A DNA stretch of 64,000 nucleotides from Trichoplax sp. H2 (lineage: Eukaryota; Placozoa; Uniplacotomia; Trichoplacea): NCBI GenBank assembly GCA_003344405.1, contig NOWV01000021.1:186001-250000 (forward strand), given 5' to 3'. Positions within the stretch are counted from its first letter, which is position 1. Every line of letters starts with the position of its first letter. Positions 1 to 15,000 of this stretch are shown in pieces. The notes beneath the pieces are model-generated. The model saw only the letters and a list, made by a program, of their open reading frames with translations, had not been told where the DNA came from and ran no database searches. Both the position numbers and the translations under genes were made by a program.

Positions 1-3000
1 ATATCAGTTTGAGGTTAATAAAAAAGTTTCTGAAGGAAGCGCAATTGCAGCAGTGCATGCAATTGATCCAGATGGCTCTGGCACAGGTAATTTAATCATA
101 ACTAAGTTCTAGCAACTTTGCAACTTTACTATGAATGATGCCAATTTTATTGCTACGCTTACATAGACATAAAACTAATTACTTACCTACTCATTACTAT
201 TATGCTTCTATATTATCATTTTACACCTTAATTACTCCGAGAGTAGCGTGTAAATTTAGTTCTTTTTATTCCGCCACTTGTGCTTATATACTTTCATTAA
301 TAGCAATATGCCATTATGATAGGCAAATGTTACTAGGAAAAGTTAATTTCGGAACAATGATCTAGATTATCTTATTTTTCATAGTGGTAAATTCCTATGC
401 TTCCATTTAAGAGTTACAGAAGGATTACATATTAACATATATAGTATATATATCGTTCATATATTTGCAAATTTCACTAGCTATATTTAGAACAATGATC
501 TAGGCTATAGTAATTCCATAGTAGTAAATTTTTACGCTTCCACTTTAAGAGTAACAGAAGGATTACTTGTTAACATACACATTGTACAAGTAAGCATGCA
601 TGCAAACTACACTAGCTATATCTAAGGTAATGATCTAGGCTATATTATTTCACATAATAAACTCTTACACATACATATAAAGAATTACGAAACGGTTACA
701 TGTTGGAATTTAAATAATTATACGCGAACTTCACTAGCTATATTTTGGGCTAGGATCTAGGCTATGCTATTTTACATAGTAAATTCTTACACATTCATGT
801 TAAGAGTTTCAGAACAATTTCATATAAATAGTATACACTGTTTACCGTACTCATCTAATTTTACCTTGCAATTATAATTACTTATTCTTACAATACTGTG
901 TATATCAGTTACTACAGATATGAACGTTACTATTATCAAGGAGCTAATATTTAAAATCCCCTATTTAAAATATATATATGCGATTATTGTGAGATATTCT
1001 TGGCATTTATGATTATAAAATTTTATTACATTAATTCTATGTTAATGCTTTCGCTCTTATAATCACAAGGTTGTTGGAGTGTTGTGAGTTATTCTTTCGT
1101 TAATGAACCTCAAGTCTTCCCTTTTTCCATCAATTCTACTACTGGTAGTATTACTACTACCATGCCATTATCAAGTATATCCAACACATTCTATCAAGTC
1201 AATGCTACCGCTCAAGATTGTACAAATTTAACAGATATTGCCTTAGTGAACATTTCTATTGTCAATACCAATGATTATCCACCTGTTTTTAATTCCAGTC
1301 TCTATCGGCAACTCGTTACAAATACTCTTCCCATAGGATCATCTGTTATACAAGTCATGGCTACAGATAAAGACTTAAATCAGTTTGGAAAAGTATCTTA
1401 TTCTATCTTGAATCAGACTAATTTATTTGCTATTCATTCAGCCACTGGTATAATATCCACGGCATCGAGCTTACGATTGATCGTTGAAAATATCACTCTT
1501 ACTATTTTAGCACAAGATGGTGGAAGTCCACCCTTCAATACAACTGCTTTAGTCGATCTGAATATATATAATCCATGTCAAGATGTTTCTTTGTGGATTT
1601 TGCCGCCTTATAATACAACATTAGATCCATCTGTTAGTTCTGTTGGTTCGTTAGTAATAGCCATTAACGGCTCTGTTCAAGATCCAAGACAAAATCAGGC
1701 GGTAAACGAGATTATTATGTTCTATCAGATAATGGCTGGTAATAATGATGGTCTTTTTGAGATCAACGGGCAAACCGGTATCGTTCGATTGGCTAAAGAT
1801 TTACAGCAATCTGATTTTGGTAAAACTAGAACTTTAACTATCTCGCTTTCCAATAATGGCAGTTGTTCTGTACCTATTACTACGAGCGATGTTAGTATTA
1901 ATATTAATTATGAGATTACTACGTCCAAAAACTTTGCTTCATCAGTTCAGCTAGCATTTTCATCGCCTGAAACATCAATCTTGGACTCCACAGTTAGCAG
2001 TGTGAAACATTCTTCCTTCAACATTCTATCCCCAGAATTATCCCTTCAATTTACTCCCACTTCCATTTCATTCGATATTGCTCTTGCATCATCGACTACA
2101 CTTCAAGAATTACTTTCTTCAACACCAATTTTTTACTCCTCAGGCAATAGCATGATATATTCTTCCGATGATAGCTTATTATCAGAAACATCTTTTCAAG
2201 TTAGTTCTACATCGATAGCATCTTCCACACTCGAAATAGAAGCAATACCTTCAAGTCAAAAAATATCTTCGCTGCCATTAGCAAGCAATGCTTTAGAATC
2301 GAACTTACTTTCATCAGATCAAGACCTGGTCAGTTCTTTTAGCAAAGCAATATCATCATCATTTATTGCCAATATAGTATCATCTGTTAGCTCAAACGAA
2401 TTGAACGATGTGTCTTTATCGGTTGAGATATCTTCAAAAAATCTAGAAGCTGATGAAAGTGGAACATTTGCCCCTGCTTCGGTGATAGACGATAGCAGTC
2501 TATCTTTACAAGAACTTTCATCATCATTGCCAACACTTGGTTCAAGTTCATTAAGGCTATCATTGGAGATCTCTACGCTCGAGTCAGAAATCAAATATCT
2601 TATTTCAAGTTCGCTCTTACAGCTTGTGAGCATAACGGTTTATAATTCATTGCAACCTGACATCCCACAAAGTGAATCTATTAATATGAATAGCTCTACT
2701 GATGAACTTAATCTTTCCATGCTAAAGACTTCAGAATACCATCCATTGAGTGATGTGCAATCAGATTTATTTGCTAGTGAGATTACTCACTCAGTCAAGC
2801 CTGAAAATGTCTATAATATAAGCAAAAGCAGTCAAATATTTCAAGAATCTACTCAATTACTTGATATATCAGCTTCGGCAGTGGTGGGAGAAGATACTAG
2901 TGGTATAAGTGATTTAAAGCTATCCAGGATTATATCGTCATCGCTAGACTTTTCGACCTTCAAGCCAGAAAATAAATCCTCTTTTGCAGATCAAGTTATA

Positions 3001-6000
3001 CAGCCAGTGAGTACAAGTGCTTATAATTTATTACAATCTGAATATTTGCAAAGTGGACCTAACATCGTCAGCTCAAGTAATGAGCTCGATCTATCTATAA
3101 TACAATATTCGGAAAGCTTTCAATTAAATTCTCGCTCGCAATCTGATCTATTTGTTAGCGATAATACGTCTTCAGTAGTGACTAGCTATTTTTATAGTAT
3201 AAGTAATATTAGTACAACAGTTGAAGAATCTAGTCAACAACTTGATGTGTCAGCGTCGACTGCGGTGGGAGAAAGTATTGGTAGTACAAGCGATTTAGAT
3301 ATATCTAGTAAAATATCGTCGTCGTCAGTCTTCTCGGTCTTTACATCTCAAATCGAATCTTCTACAGATCAAATTATACAGCCAGTAAATACAACTGATT
3401 ATAATCCTACACAATCTAGTATTACAAGCTCAATCGGCGAGCTCGATCAATCTGTACTAAATTCAGAATATATACTGTTAAGCGATATTCTATCTTATCC
3501 ATTGACTAGTAATATTGCTATCGATATCACATCTTCAATAGCGATTGATAATCTCTCTAGTATAAGCAATAGTAGCCAACTAGTTGAAGAATCTAGTCAA
3601 CAACTTGATGTGTCAGCGTCGACTGCGGTGGGAGAAAGTATTGGTAGTACAAACGATTTAGATATATCTAGTAAAATATCGTCGTCGCCGGTCTTCTCGG
3701 TCTTTACATCTCAAATCGAATCTTCTACAGATCAAATTATACAGCCAGTAAATACAACTGATTATAATCCTACACAATCTAGTATTACAAGCTTAATCGG
3801 CGAACTTGATCAATCTGTAGTTAAAGAATCTAGTCAACAACTTGATGTGTCAGCGTCGACTGCGATGGGAGAAAGTATTGGTAGTACAAGCGATTTAGAT
3901 ATATCTAGTAAAATATCGTCGTCGTCGGTCTTCTCGATCTTTACATCTCAAATCGAATCTTCTACAGATCAAATTATACAGCCAGTAAATACAACTGATT
4001 ATAATCCTACACAATCTAGTATTACAAGCTCAATCGGCGAACTCGATCAATCTGTACTAAATTCAGAATATATACCGTTAAGCGATATTCTATCTTATCC
4101 ATTGACTAGTAATATTGCTATCGATATCACATCTTCAATAGCGATTGATAATCTCTCTAGTATAAGCAATAGTAGCCAACTAGTTGAAGAATCTAGTCAA
4201 CAACTTGATGTGTCAGCGTCGACTGCGGTGGGAGAAAGTATTGGTAGTACAAGCGATTTAGATATATCTAGTAAAATATCGTCGTCGCCGGTCTTCTCTG
4301 TCTTTACATCTCAAATCGAATCTTCTACAGATCAAATTATACAGCCAGTAAATACAACTGATTATAATCCTACACAATCTAGTATTACAAGCTTAATCGG
4401 CGAGCTCGATCAATCTGTACTAAATTCAGAATATATACCGTTAAGCGATATTCTATCTTATCCATTGACTAGTAATATTGCTATCGATATCACATCTTCA
4501 ATAGCGATTGATAATCTCTCTAGTATAAGCAATAGTAGCCAACTAGTTGAAGAATCTAGTCAACAACTTGATGTGTCAGCGTCGACTGCGGTGGGAGAAA
4601 GTATTGGTAGTACAAGCGATTTAGATATATCTATTAAAATATCGTCGTCGTCAGTCTTCTCGGTCTTTACATCTCAAATCGAATCTTCTACAGATCAAGT
4701 TATACCACCAATGAGTACACATACTAATAATTTATTACAATCTAAAAGTTTTCAAGGAGGATCCAACATCATTAGCTTAACTGATGATTTATCTATACAA
4801 AATTCAGGAAATTTTCAGTTTGATTCACTTACTATCGACAGAACGTATTCAATATTGATCGATAATTCCTACGATATCAGTAATAGTAGTCAAATACTTA
4901 AAGAATCGAGTCATTCACTTGATATATCAGCTTCAACAGTGGTAATTGAAAGTATTGGTGGCACAAGTGATTTAGATGTCGCTATTAACAATTCATCACC
5001 GTCAGAAATCTCGGCTTTCAAGCCCCAAATCCATTCTTCTGCGATAGATCAAGTTATATTGCCAGTGAGTACAACTATTTATAGTTTATTGCAATCTAAC
5101 AGTTTACAAGGTGGATCCAATATCGTTAGCTCACATTACGAGCTCAATCCATCCATGCTCGTAAGTTTAGAAAATGTTCCATTAAGTGATACTCAATCTG
5201 ATTTACTTGTTAGTGATATCACATTTCCATTAGTAACTAACAATTCCTACAGTACAAGTAGAATTAATAGTAGTCAAGTATTTCAAGAATCTAGCCAAAT
5301 ATTTGACAGATCGACTTCGACAGTGGTAGGAGAAAGAAATAATGGTAGTTCAAGTGATTTAAATGTGGCTGTTTATAATTCATCATCGTTAGACATCTCA
5401 ATATTCAAGCCACAAATCAAATCATCTACTGCCTATCAAATCACTCTACCAGTAGCCACTACAACAACGATCATAACTAATTATAATTCATTACAATCTG
5501 ACAGATCGCAACATGAGTCTAGCATCGTTAGCATAACTCAAGACCTTCATCCATCGACATTACCTAACTACTCTCAACTAAGCGATACTCAAACTAATTT
5601 GTATTATAACTCATTACAATCTGACAGACCGCAAACTGAATTTAACGTCGTTAACATTACTGAAGACATCCATTCATCGACACTACCTAACAACTTTCAA
5701 CTAAGCGATACTCAAACTAATTTGTATTACAATTCATTACAATCTGATAGATCACAAAGTGAATCGAACATCGTTAGCATAACTGAAGACCTTCATTCAT
5801 CAACATTGCCTAGTTTAAATTACTTTCAAGTAAGCAATACTCAAACTGATTTGTATTATAATTCATTACAAACTGAGAAATCACAAAGTGAATCTAACAC
5901 CATTAGCACTGCTGCAGACCACTATCCATCAATGTTACCTAATTCAGACTACTTTCAACTAGTTGATACTCAAACTGATTCGTATGTTAGTAACATGGAG

Positions 6001-9000
6001 TATTCATTTAAGACTAGCCATTTATACAGTATAAGTAAGAGCAATCAAATACTTCAAGAATCTAGTCAATCATTTGGCAGTTCGATGACGATAGTACTGG
6101 GAGAAAGTATTGGTAGAACAAGTGATTTAAGTAGGGCCATCTACAAATCATCATCGCCAGAGGTCTCGACTTTCAAGCAACAAATCAAATCTTCTACTAT
6201 AGATCAGTTTATTTCACTAGTGACCATAACACAAACGGTTAAAGCTACTTACAAAACACTACAGTCTGATATTTTACAAAGTACATTTGATATTATTAGC
6301 TCCACTGATGAGCTAAATCCATCAATATCGCCAAGTTCAGGCAACTATCAATTACTCGTAAGTGATGCTCAATCTAATTTATTTTCCATTGATATCCAGC
6401 ATTCCTTAGTGACTAATAGCTTCTATAGTAAAAGTGATAGTATTCAAACATTTAGAGAATCTAGGCCATCATTTAACGTATCGACTTCATCAGTGATGGA
6501 AGTAAGCACTGGTACTACAAGTGATTCTGATTTAGCTACTAGCAATTCATTATCGTCAGAGATCTCGACTTCAAAGCCACAAATCAAATCTTCTACTACA
6601 GATCAAATCATCCTGCCAGCGACCACAACTACTTATAGTGTTATGCAGTTGAATAGTTTACAAGGTGGATCTAACATTATTAGCTCAGCTGATGAACTTT
6701 ACGCATCTATATTGCTAAATTCAGACAACTTCCAAGTTAGCGATATTCAATCTGATTTGCAAGTTAGTCGTATCACACACTCACTATTAACTAGCTATTT
6801 CCATAGTACAAACAAGAATAATCAAATAGTTCAAGAATCTAGTCAATCATTTAACATATCAGCTTCATCAGTGATGGAAGAAAGTATTGGTAGTACAAGC
6901 GATTTAGATATAGCTACTAATAAATCATCATCGTCAGACATCTCGACTTCTAAGCCACAGATCAAATCTTCTTCTACAGATCAAATCATCCTGCCTGCGA
7001 CAACAACTACGTATAATGTTATGCAATCTAATAGTCTACGAGATGAATTTAACATTATTAGCTCAGCTGATGAGTTCAACCAATCTATATTGCAAAATTC
7101 GGAAAACTTTCAATTAAGCGATATTCAATCTAATTTACAAGTTAGTAGCATCACACACTCACTATTGACTAGCCATTTTTATAGTACAAATAAGGATAAT
7201 CAAATAGTTCAAGAATCTCGTCAATCTTTGAGCATAACAGCTTCATCAGTGATGGGAGAAAATGTCGGTAGTACAAGTGGTTTAGCCATTAACAACTCAT
7301 CATCGTCAGGGATCTCGACTTTCAAGTCATACTTAAAATCTTCTAATATAGATCAAGATATTCCGCCAGCAACCATGACTACTTATAATTCATTACAATC
7401 TGACATCGTTAACTCAACTGATAACCTTGATCTGTCGAGATTAGCTGATTCAAGTAACTTTCATTTAAGCGATACTCTATCTAGGTTGTATGTCAGTAGC
7501 ATAGCACAATCGTCTGTGATCAGCAATTCCGATAGGATAGGCAATAGTGATCAAATATTTAGAGAGTCTATTCAATCATTCGACTTCTTGACTACGTCAG
7601 TGGTGATAGAGAATATTGGTTGGACAAGTAATTTAGGTGTAGTCATGAATAACTCATCGCCAAAAGTATCAACTTTCAAGCAAACATTCAAATCCTTTAC
7701 TACAGATCAAGTCCTTCCACCAGCAATCACCACAATTTATAATTCATGGCAATCTGATATCATTAAGTCAACTGACAGTCTTGGTTCATTGATACTGACT
7801 AATTCAAATAACTTTCAATTGAGCGATACTCAATCTAGTTTGTACCTTAGTAACATGGTGCAATCAGTGACTAGCGATTTCCATAGCATAAGGAATAGTA
7901 TCCACATATTTACAGAATCTGGTCAATCATTTGGCATATCGGCTTCATCAGTGATGGGAGAGAGTATTGGTAGCTCAACTGATTTAGATATAGCTGTTAA
8001 TAATTCATCACCGTCAGGGATCTCGACTTTCAAACAACACATGAAATCTTCGATAGATCAAGTCATTCCATCGACGGTCACGGCTGCTTATAACTTATTG
8101 CAATCTAACATCGTAAATTCAATAATTGACAATCTTGATCCATTATTTAATTCAAACAATTTTCAATTAAGCAGTACTCAATCTAGCTTTTATGTTAATA
8201 ACATGGTGCAATCATCCGTGACTAGCAATTTTTACAGTATAAGTAATAATGATCTAATTTCTAGTGAATCTATTTATTCACTGGACATATCGACTTCACC
8301 AGTGATGAGAAAAAGTATTGTTAGAACAAGTAATTTAGATATCACCAATTACAATTCATCATCGCCAGAAATCTCGACTTTTAAGCCACATATAAAATCT
8401 TCTACAGATCAAGTCATTCCACTTGCAACCACAACTATTTACAATGCTAGGCAAACTAATAGTTTACAAGGTGGACTCAACATCATTAGTTCAGTTGATG
8501 AGTCTAATCCATCCATTCTATCAAATTCGAAACACTTTCAATCAAGCTATACTCAATCTGATTTGTATATTAGTAATGTCGTGCATTCGCCAGTAACTAA
8601 TAATTTATACAGTATCAATAGCAGTAAATCAATATTTAGAGAATCCATTCTGTCATTTGACATATCGACTTCATCAGTGATGAGAGAAAATATCGGTAGT
8701 ACAAGCGATTTAACCATTAACAACTCGTCATCGTCTGAAATCTCTACTTCCAAGGTACTCATAAAATCTTCTGCTACAGATCAAATCATCTCGACAGCGA
8801 CAACAACTACTTATAACGTAGCACAATCTGATAATTTACAAAATGGATCTAACATTGTTAGCTCAATTTATGAGCTCAATCCATCTATTTCACCAAATTC
8901 AGACAATATTCAATTAAGCGATACTCTATCTTATTTACAGGTTAGTAGTATCACATACTCGCTAACAACTAGCAATTTCTATAGTGCAAGTAAAAACAAT

Positions 9001-12000
9001 CCAATAGTTCAAGAATCTAGTAAATCATTTGTGATAATGACTTCATCAGTGATATGAGAGAATATCGGTAGTACAAGCGATTTAGCTATTAACAACCCGT
9101 CATCGTCTGAAATCTTTACTTCCAAGGTACACATAAAATCTTCTACTATAGATCAAACCATCTCATCATCAATCAAAACTACGTATAACACAGTGCTATC
9201 TGACAATTCACAAGGTGAATTTAGTATTATTAGTTCAATTTATGAGTTAAATCCATCTATATTACTACATTCAGACAATATTCAATTAAGCGATGCTCAA
9301 TCTAATTTGTAAATTAGTACTGTTACGTATTCGTTAGCGACTAGCAATTTCTTTAGTACAAACAAGAATAATTCAGCAGTTCAAGAGTCTGATTAATCAT
9401 TTGATATTCGGTTCATCATTGATCGGAGAAAATATCGGTATTACAAGCAATTTAACCACTAAAAACTCATCATTAAGGATTTCAACTTTCAAGACATAAA
9501 TTAAATCTTCTAGAACAGATCAAATTTTCCCTTCAGCGATTATAATTGCTTATAATACAATAAAATCCGATAATTTACAAAGTAGATCTAGCTTCAGTAG
9601 TTTATCTGTTAAGCTCAATCCATCTATATTGCCAAATTCAGACAGCTTTCAATTAAGCGATTCTCAATCTGACTCACAAGATAGTGATATTGTGCACACA
9701 TTAACGACTAGCGATTTCTATAGTATAAGCAGAATCAAATAGTTCAAGAATCTAGTAAATAATTTGACATCTTGACTTCATCAGTGATAGGAGAAAATAC
9801 TGGTAGTACAAACGATTTAGCCATTAATATCTCATCACCGTTAGAGATCTCGACTATTAAGCTACATATAAAATCTTCTACTACAGATCAATCAATTCAT
9901 CTCGCCAGCAACTACAAACACTTATAGCATAGTACAATCTGACAATTTACAAAATGAACCCAATATCATTAGGTCGACCGCTAAGCTCAACCCATCTACT
10001 TGTATTAGAGAACCAAATCTATTTCTTTCATCTAGCATTGAATTCTTTACAACTTGACTTGTTAGCAAGTTTGACGGATAAATATGCTATTGCAATACTC
10101 TCTAGACAATTACTGTCAGTTTCTACTTCTGTAATCCTTCGCGAATTTATCGACGGTATGACTACTTATGACATCACTCTTAGCGATAGAATTGTAGCAT
10201 TTAGCAGTTTATCACTCAAATATATTTATAGCACAACATTCACTATAGAAAATCAAAATTTTAATCCCAGATCTTCCTTTAGCTTGCAATACAAGCTATT
10301 TCTGTTCGGGCTGTTTCGGTTTCCTATACTTCAGTAATAGCTAGCGATATTTTAGTATCAGACAAACAGTATTTATCGATAGGATCATCGCATTTAACTA
10401 CGTCTAGCGGCATAGCTAAGTCATTATCATTTATAAATCAATCTAGTCTTCAATTAACTATGATTTAAGATAAAAATTCTATCTAAAACACTAATTCTTC
10501 AACTCTATTTCAGTCTATTCCATCCGGGGTGACTTCATCCATCGATATTGCCGCGACTCAAGCGGATACAACAGCACCCTATATATCTTCGCTGGATGCA
10601 AGTACAAATAGCAACATGGGGCAAAAATCAACTGGCTATTCGATGATATCTCCTCAATTAGAATCCTCTACAGATTTATACACACATATAGGGGAAACAA
10701 GCGATCAGCTTTCTACAACATACTTCATCCCTACGGAAGGAATAGGATATAGCTTAAGCGATGGATTTACATTTGCAACCGTAGCTAGTAGCCAAAATCG
10801 TAACCCAATTAGCATATCGAATACTAATAGTGAGCAAAATTCAATCGAATATCCAACGATATCTCTTCTATCACAATCATCTGCGAATTTACAAACATTT
10901 ACTGGAAAGACAAGCAATCAGCTTTCTACAACATACTCCAGCTCTGCAGAAGGATTAGGATATAGCTTAAGCGATGGATTTACATTTGTAACCGTAGCTA
11001 GTAGCCAAAATCGTAACCCAATTAGCAAATCGAATACTAATAGTGAGCAAAATTCAATCGAATATCCAACGATATCTCTTCTATCACAATCATCTGCGAA
11101 TTTACAAACATTTACTGGAAAGATAAGCAATCAGCTTTCTACAACATACTCCAGCTCTGCAGAAGGATTAGGATATAGCTTAAGCGATGGATTTACATTT
11201 GTAACCGTAGCTAGTAGCCAAAATCGTAACCCAATTAGCATATCGAATACTAATAGTGAGCAAAATTCAATCGAATATCCAACGATATCTCTTCTATCAC
11301 AATCATCTGCGAATTTACAAACATTTACTGGAAAGATAAGCAATCAGCTTTCTACAACATACTCCAGCTCTGCAGAAGGATTAGGATATAGCTTAAGCGA
11401 TGGATTTACATTTGTAACCGTAGCTAGTAGCCAAAATCGTAACCCTATTAGCATATCGAATACTAATAGTGAGCAAAATTCAATCGAATATCCAACTATA
11501 TCTCTTCTATCACAATCATCTGCGAATTTACAAACATTTACTGGAAAGACAAGCAATCAGCTTTCTACAACATACTCCAGCTCTGCAGAAGGATTAGGAT
11601 ATAGCTTAAGCGATGGATTTACATTTGTAACCGTAGCTAGTAGCCAAAATCGTAACCCAATTAGCATATCGAATACTAATAGTGAGCAAAATTCAATCGA
11701 ATATCCAACGATATCTCTTCTATCACAATCATCTGCGAATTTACAAACATTTACTGGAAAGACAAGCAATCAGCTTTCTACAACATACTCCAGCTCTGCA
11801 GAAGGATTAGGATATAGCTTAAGCGATGGATTTACATTTGCAACCGTAGCTAGTAGCCAAAATCGTAACCCAATTAGCATATCGAATACTAATAGTGAGC
11901 AAAATTCAATCGAATATCCAACGATATCTCTTCTATCACAATCATCTGCGAATTTACAAACATTTACTGGAAAGACAAGCAATCAGCTTTCTACAACATA

Positions 12001-15000
12001 CTCCAGCTCTGCAGAAGGATTAGGATATAGCTCAAGCGAGGAAACTGTATTCCTAACAGTAACCAGTAGCCAAAACCGTTATTCAACTAGCGCGTTATTC
12101 AGTATAATGGATTCGCATTCAGTAAACTCATTTTTGATACCTGAGCAAACTGGCTCAACAGCAATACAGGAGATATTAACATCTACAAAGAATGCACTAC
12201 TAAATCCAACCGATAGCGGCAGCATCTATACTTCTATACTAAGTGTAAAATCAATTCCAACGTTATCTTCTACCTCAAGTCCCTCTATATCTGTTCATAC
12301 TTTAAATGATCAATTCACAATTGATTATGCTAGCTCGATTGAGGCTACTTCTGCTACTCCCAACTACTTTCATGATTCATCATCAGCCTTTAACAATAGC
12401 CAAACGACTATTTATCCGACAAATTCAACATTAGTCACACCATCTGTTATTAATACTACTTCAATAGCAATCACGATTGAATTACCAGCTACCTTTAACG
12501 CTAATAATATTCAGCTTATAGTCATCCTATGCTCAGGTACTTCCAATAATCCATCGCAAAATCAACCATGTCAAGGCACGAATATTTCGACGACTGTGCA
12601 ATTTCAAATCTTACCTAATCAAGTTATACAAATTAATAATTTAAATCCAAACACGGTTTACAGCATTCAAGTACGCTCTGGCCAACATGTCACTGCATGG
12701 CTAGTTCGTAGAACATTAGGCTCTGGTAAGTTTAAATATAGGATGATAATTTTATAAGTATCAATTTCGCTCAATCTACGCAATATACACTAAACAATGT
12801 CCTGTGTTTTGTGACATAATCTAGCCCCAGCTGGAATTTCATTACCCACTTGGCGAGCTGATTTCAGCAGTCAATGTATCCAATTTAACTGGACTCAGCC
12901 GCGTGAATCTGGGGACGATACGGTTTCTTATAGATTGAATATTAATGGTCTAGAAACCTCACTTTTGACTCAAAAATATTATCAATATTGCAGCCAGTTC
13001 GGAGACAAAATTATTTATTATTTAACGGCTCTAAACAGGTATAGTAACAAATAGTAAGATGAAGTGGATGGTATGCTCGAATATTTAAAATGTTGAAGTA
13101 TTCTAGTTTTCATTTAAACGGCTCTATAAGGATAAGAAGATTAATGCTTAAGTTGAAATTTTTTCTCCATTTTTCTTACTGATTTCTATTCACAGATTTG
13201 GTAATACTGATAGTTCCATCGCCATAATTTATATTCCAGGTCAGTATTATCGTACATGAACGATTAGTAAAAAGCATCAATTATATTAGCATACGTCCTT
13301 ATTTATAATGGTATAATGGATAAAAAGTATCATAATGAGTAAAAGTTTTTGTTTTGTAAGCATAAAGAAAGATTATAAAGCGTGTATAGATTGAATTTAC
13401 AGCATTGTAATAAATTCTTGCTTGGTCATAATATATGGTACCCACAGAAAAGTTGCATGAATAATGATTACGATTCTACAATAAATTTTAGCAAAGTACA
13501 AAACTGTAATAACATTCGTCGTAATTTTCTTGCCGTAAAATGCGTAGAACTAAACCAATAAATACATTACTATATAGTTTATGTAGATAGTAGTAAGGTA
13601 TTAATAACTTTAATAATTAATTTGTAAAAACATTTCCAATAATAATCCTGATAGTAGATTAGGATACGTATTGTTTATTATAATACGTATAATTTCTAAC
13701 AGTATCATTCCATAAGCATAGAGGACTAGACGGAGATAATTTTATCTTGATAAACATAATCTATATTGGACCTTTTGGCACAATATTAACTGTCTTATTA
13801 ATATCTCGATATAGCTGTAACTAATGCCTCTAGGGTATAATCCAACTTTAACTTAGTTTTTATCGTTATAAATCTATTCATTCCAATAGGTCTTAGTACA
13901 ATAACATTTAGTAGTAATCCTACATCAACGTTTCTATAAAGGAATTTACATCACTAATCTTACAGATTTCAGTAAGGCTATAAAACATTATTATCAAACC
14001 TTTATAGGGTTTAAAATCAAAGATATCTCATTTTTTCTCTCTCTTTAGTATAAGTAAATCGAATTATTTTTGATTCCTTCTTATTGTCCATAATATGACA
14101 TGCAGGCTCATTCACTGAATACACATAAACAAAAGTCTCCCTTATTTCCCTGACATAAGTTATCATAACCGTCTTTAATATAACATTATTTATTTAGTTT
14201 CTACGGCAATTAATTATTTAAAACTAATCAATGTAAATCACTTTGTAAGTAATAATCATAACAAAGATTGTATATCAGCCATGAATAATATTGTAAAACG
14301 CTCATTATGTTTTCGATCCTTGTCTTGACACTTCTTCGTAAAAGTGCTAATATTTACTGCGAATCTATGGTTACGGTAGTTTATCCTTTCTAGCGTATAT
14401 TAACCACCTGAATAGGATCATGAATTTTAAGATACAATTTCGTAACAGCGTTTACTATTGACAATATGTTCTATCAATATGTTCCAAACTCATTACGGCC
14501 AACAATATCTAGACAAATTTTCAATATTTATCTTAATTTACAAGTGCAATACGTCGTGGATCATTTACAATAATCTAATCACCCATATCGAGCAGTGCAT
14601 TAATTTATACATGTGCCAATATTGAGTAGGCATGGAAAAACTTTACTTGAAAACATTCGTTTTTAGTTACCATTTAAACTTCGCCCAAGTGTGCCATGTA
14701 CTAATTTGTTAATTATTAACTGTAAATATACAACATATATAACTTGTTAGTTATCAAGTATACGTTACCTAAACTCAGGGCTCTGATCGATTTTATATTA
14801 AAGTTTAAGTATACAATAGAGCATTTTTTGTACGTAGATATATCATTAATACTTTTGAAAAGGCTTGTACGCTTGCTTCTAGACTTTATTAATATCACTG
14901 ACGGAATATTTGCTTTGACATTAAGCGCTACGAATAGCACGCTAAAATCAATTTAAAATACGCATATTAGCAATTTGCCATACACACCACGGTTATATCA

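Larger units (their letters stand above)
2640..9054 (+). repeat. Mucin-like stalk: at least 16 degenerate ~120-aa units
   Basis: A recurring order of words runs through the frame: ESSQ-LDISAS, GESIGSTSDLD, SSS-ISTFKPQIKSS, (S/T)TDQ-IxP, TYNxLQS, SS-DELNPS, NFQLSDTQS, TSxFYS. The 'DQ' word alone recurs at about 2995, 3365, 3735, 3965, 4328, 4691, 5046, 5437 (as 'YQ'), 6200, 6600, 6978, 7350, 7698, 8053, 8405 and 8776. Composition is dominated by Ser with Thr, Ile, Asp, Asn and Gln and has almost no Cys, as expected for an extended glycosylated spacer. Units differ in age: some are near-identical, most are diverged. Confidence 0.85.

Noticed and set aside
2319-2633. 104-codon minus-strand open frame
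   Set aside because: It is antisense to Ser-rich codons of the receptor stalk; no splice or protein-family support.
9954-10337. 127-codon open frame between the two stalk exons
   Set aside because: It lies in the decayed repeat interval and out of phase with the stalk units; composition does not suggest a separate protein.
10705-11982. Six adjoining 70-codon open frames on the minus strand, all nearly identical
   Set aside because: They are the complement of the 213-bp coding repeat; each ends at the same repeated stop, and the plus strand is the continuous coding frame.
14716-14956. Overlapping opposite-strand open frames of about 70 codons
   Set aside because: Short, AT-driven, inside a receptor intron, with no family-like motif.
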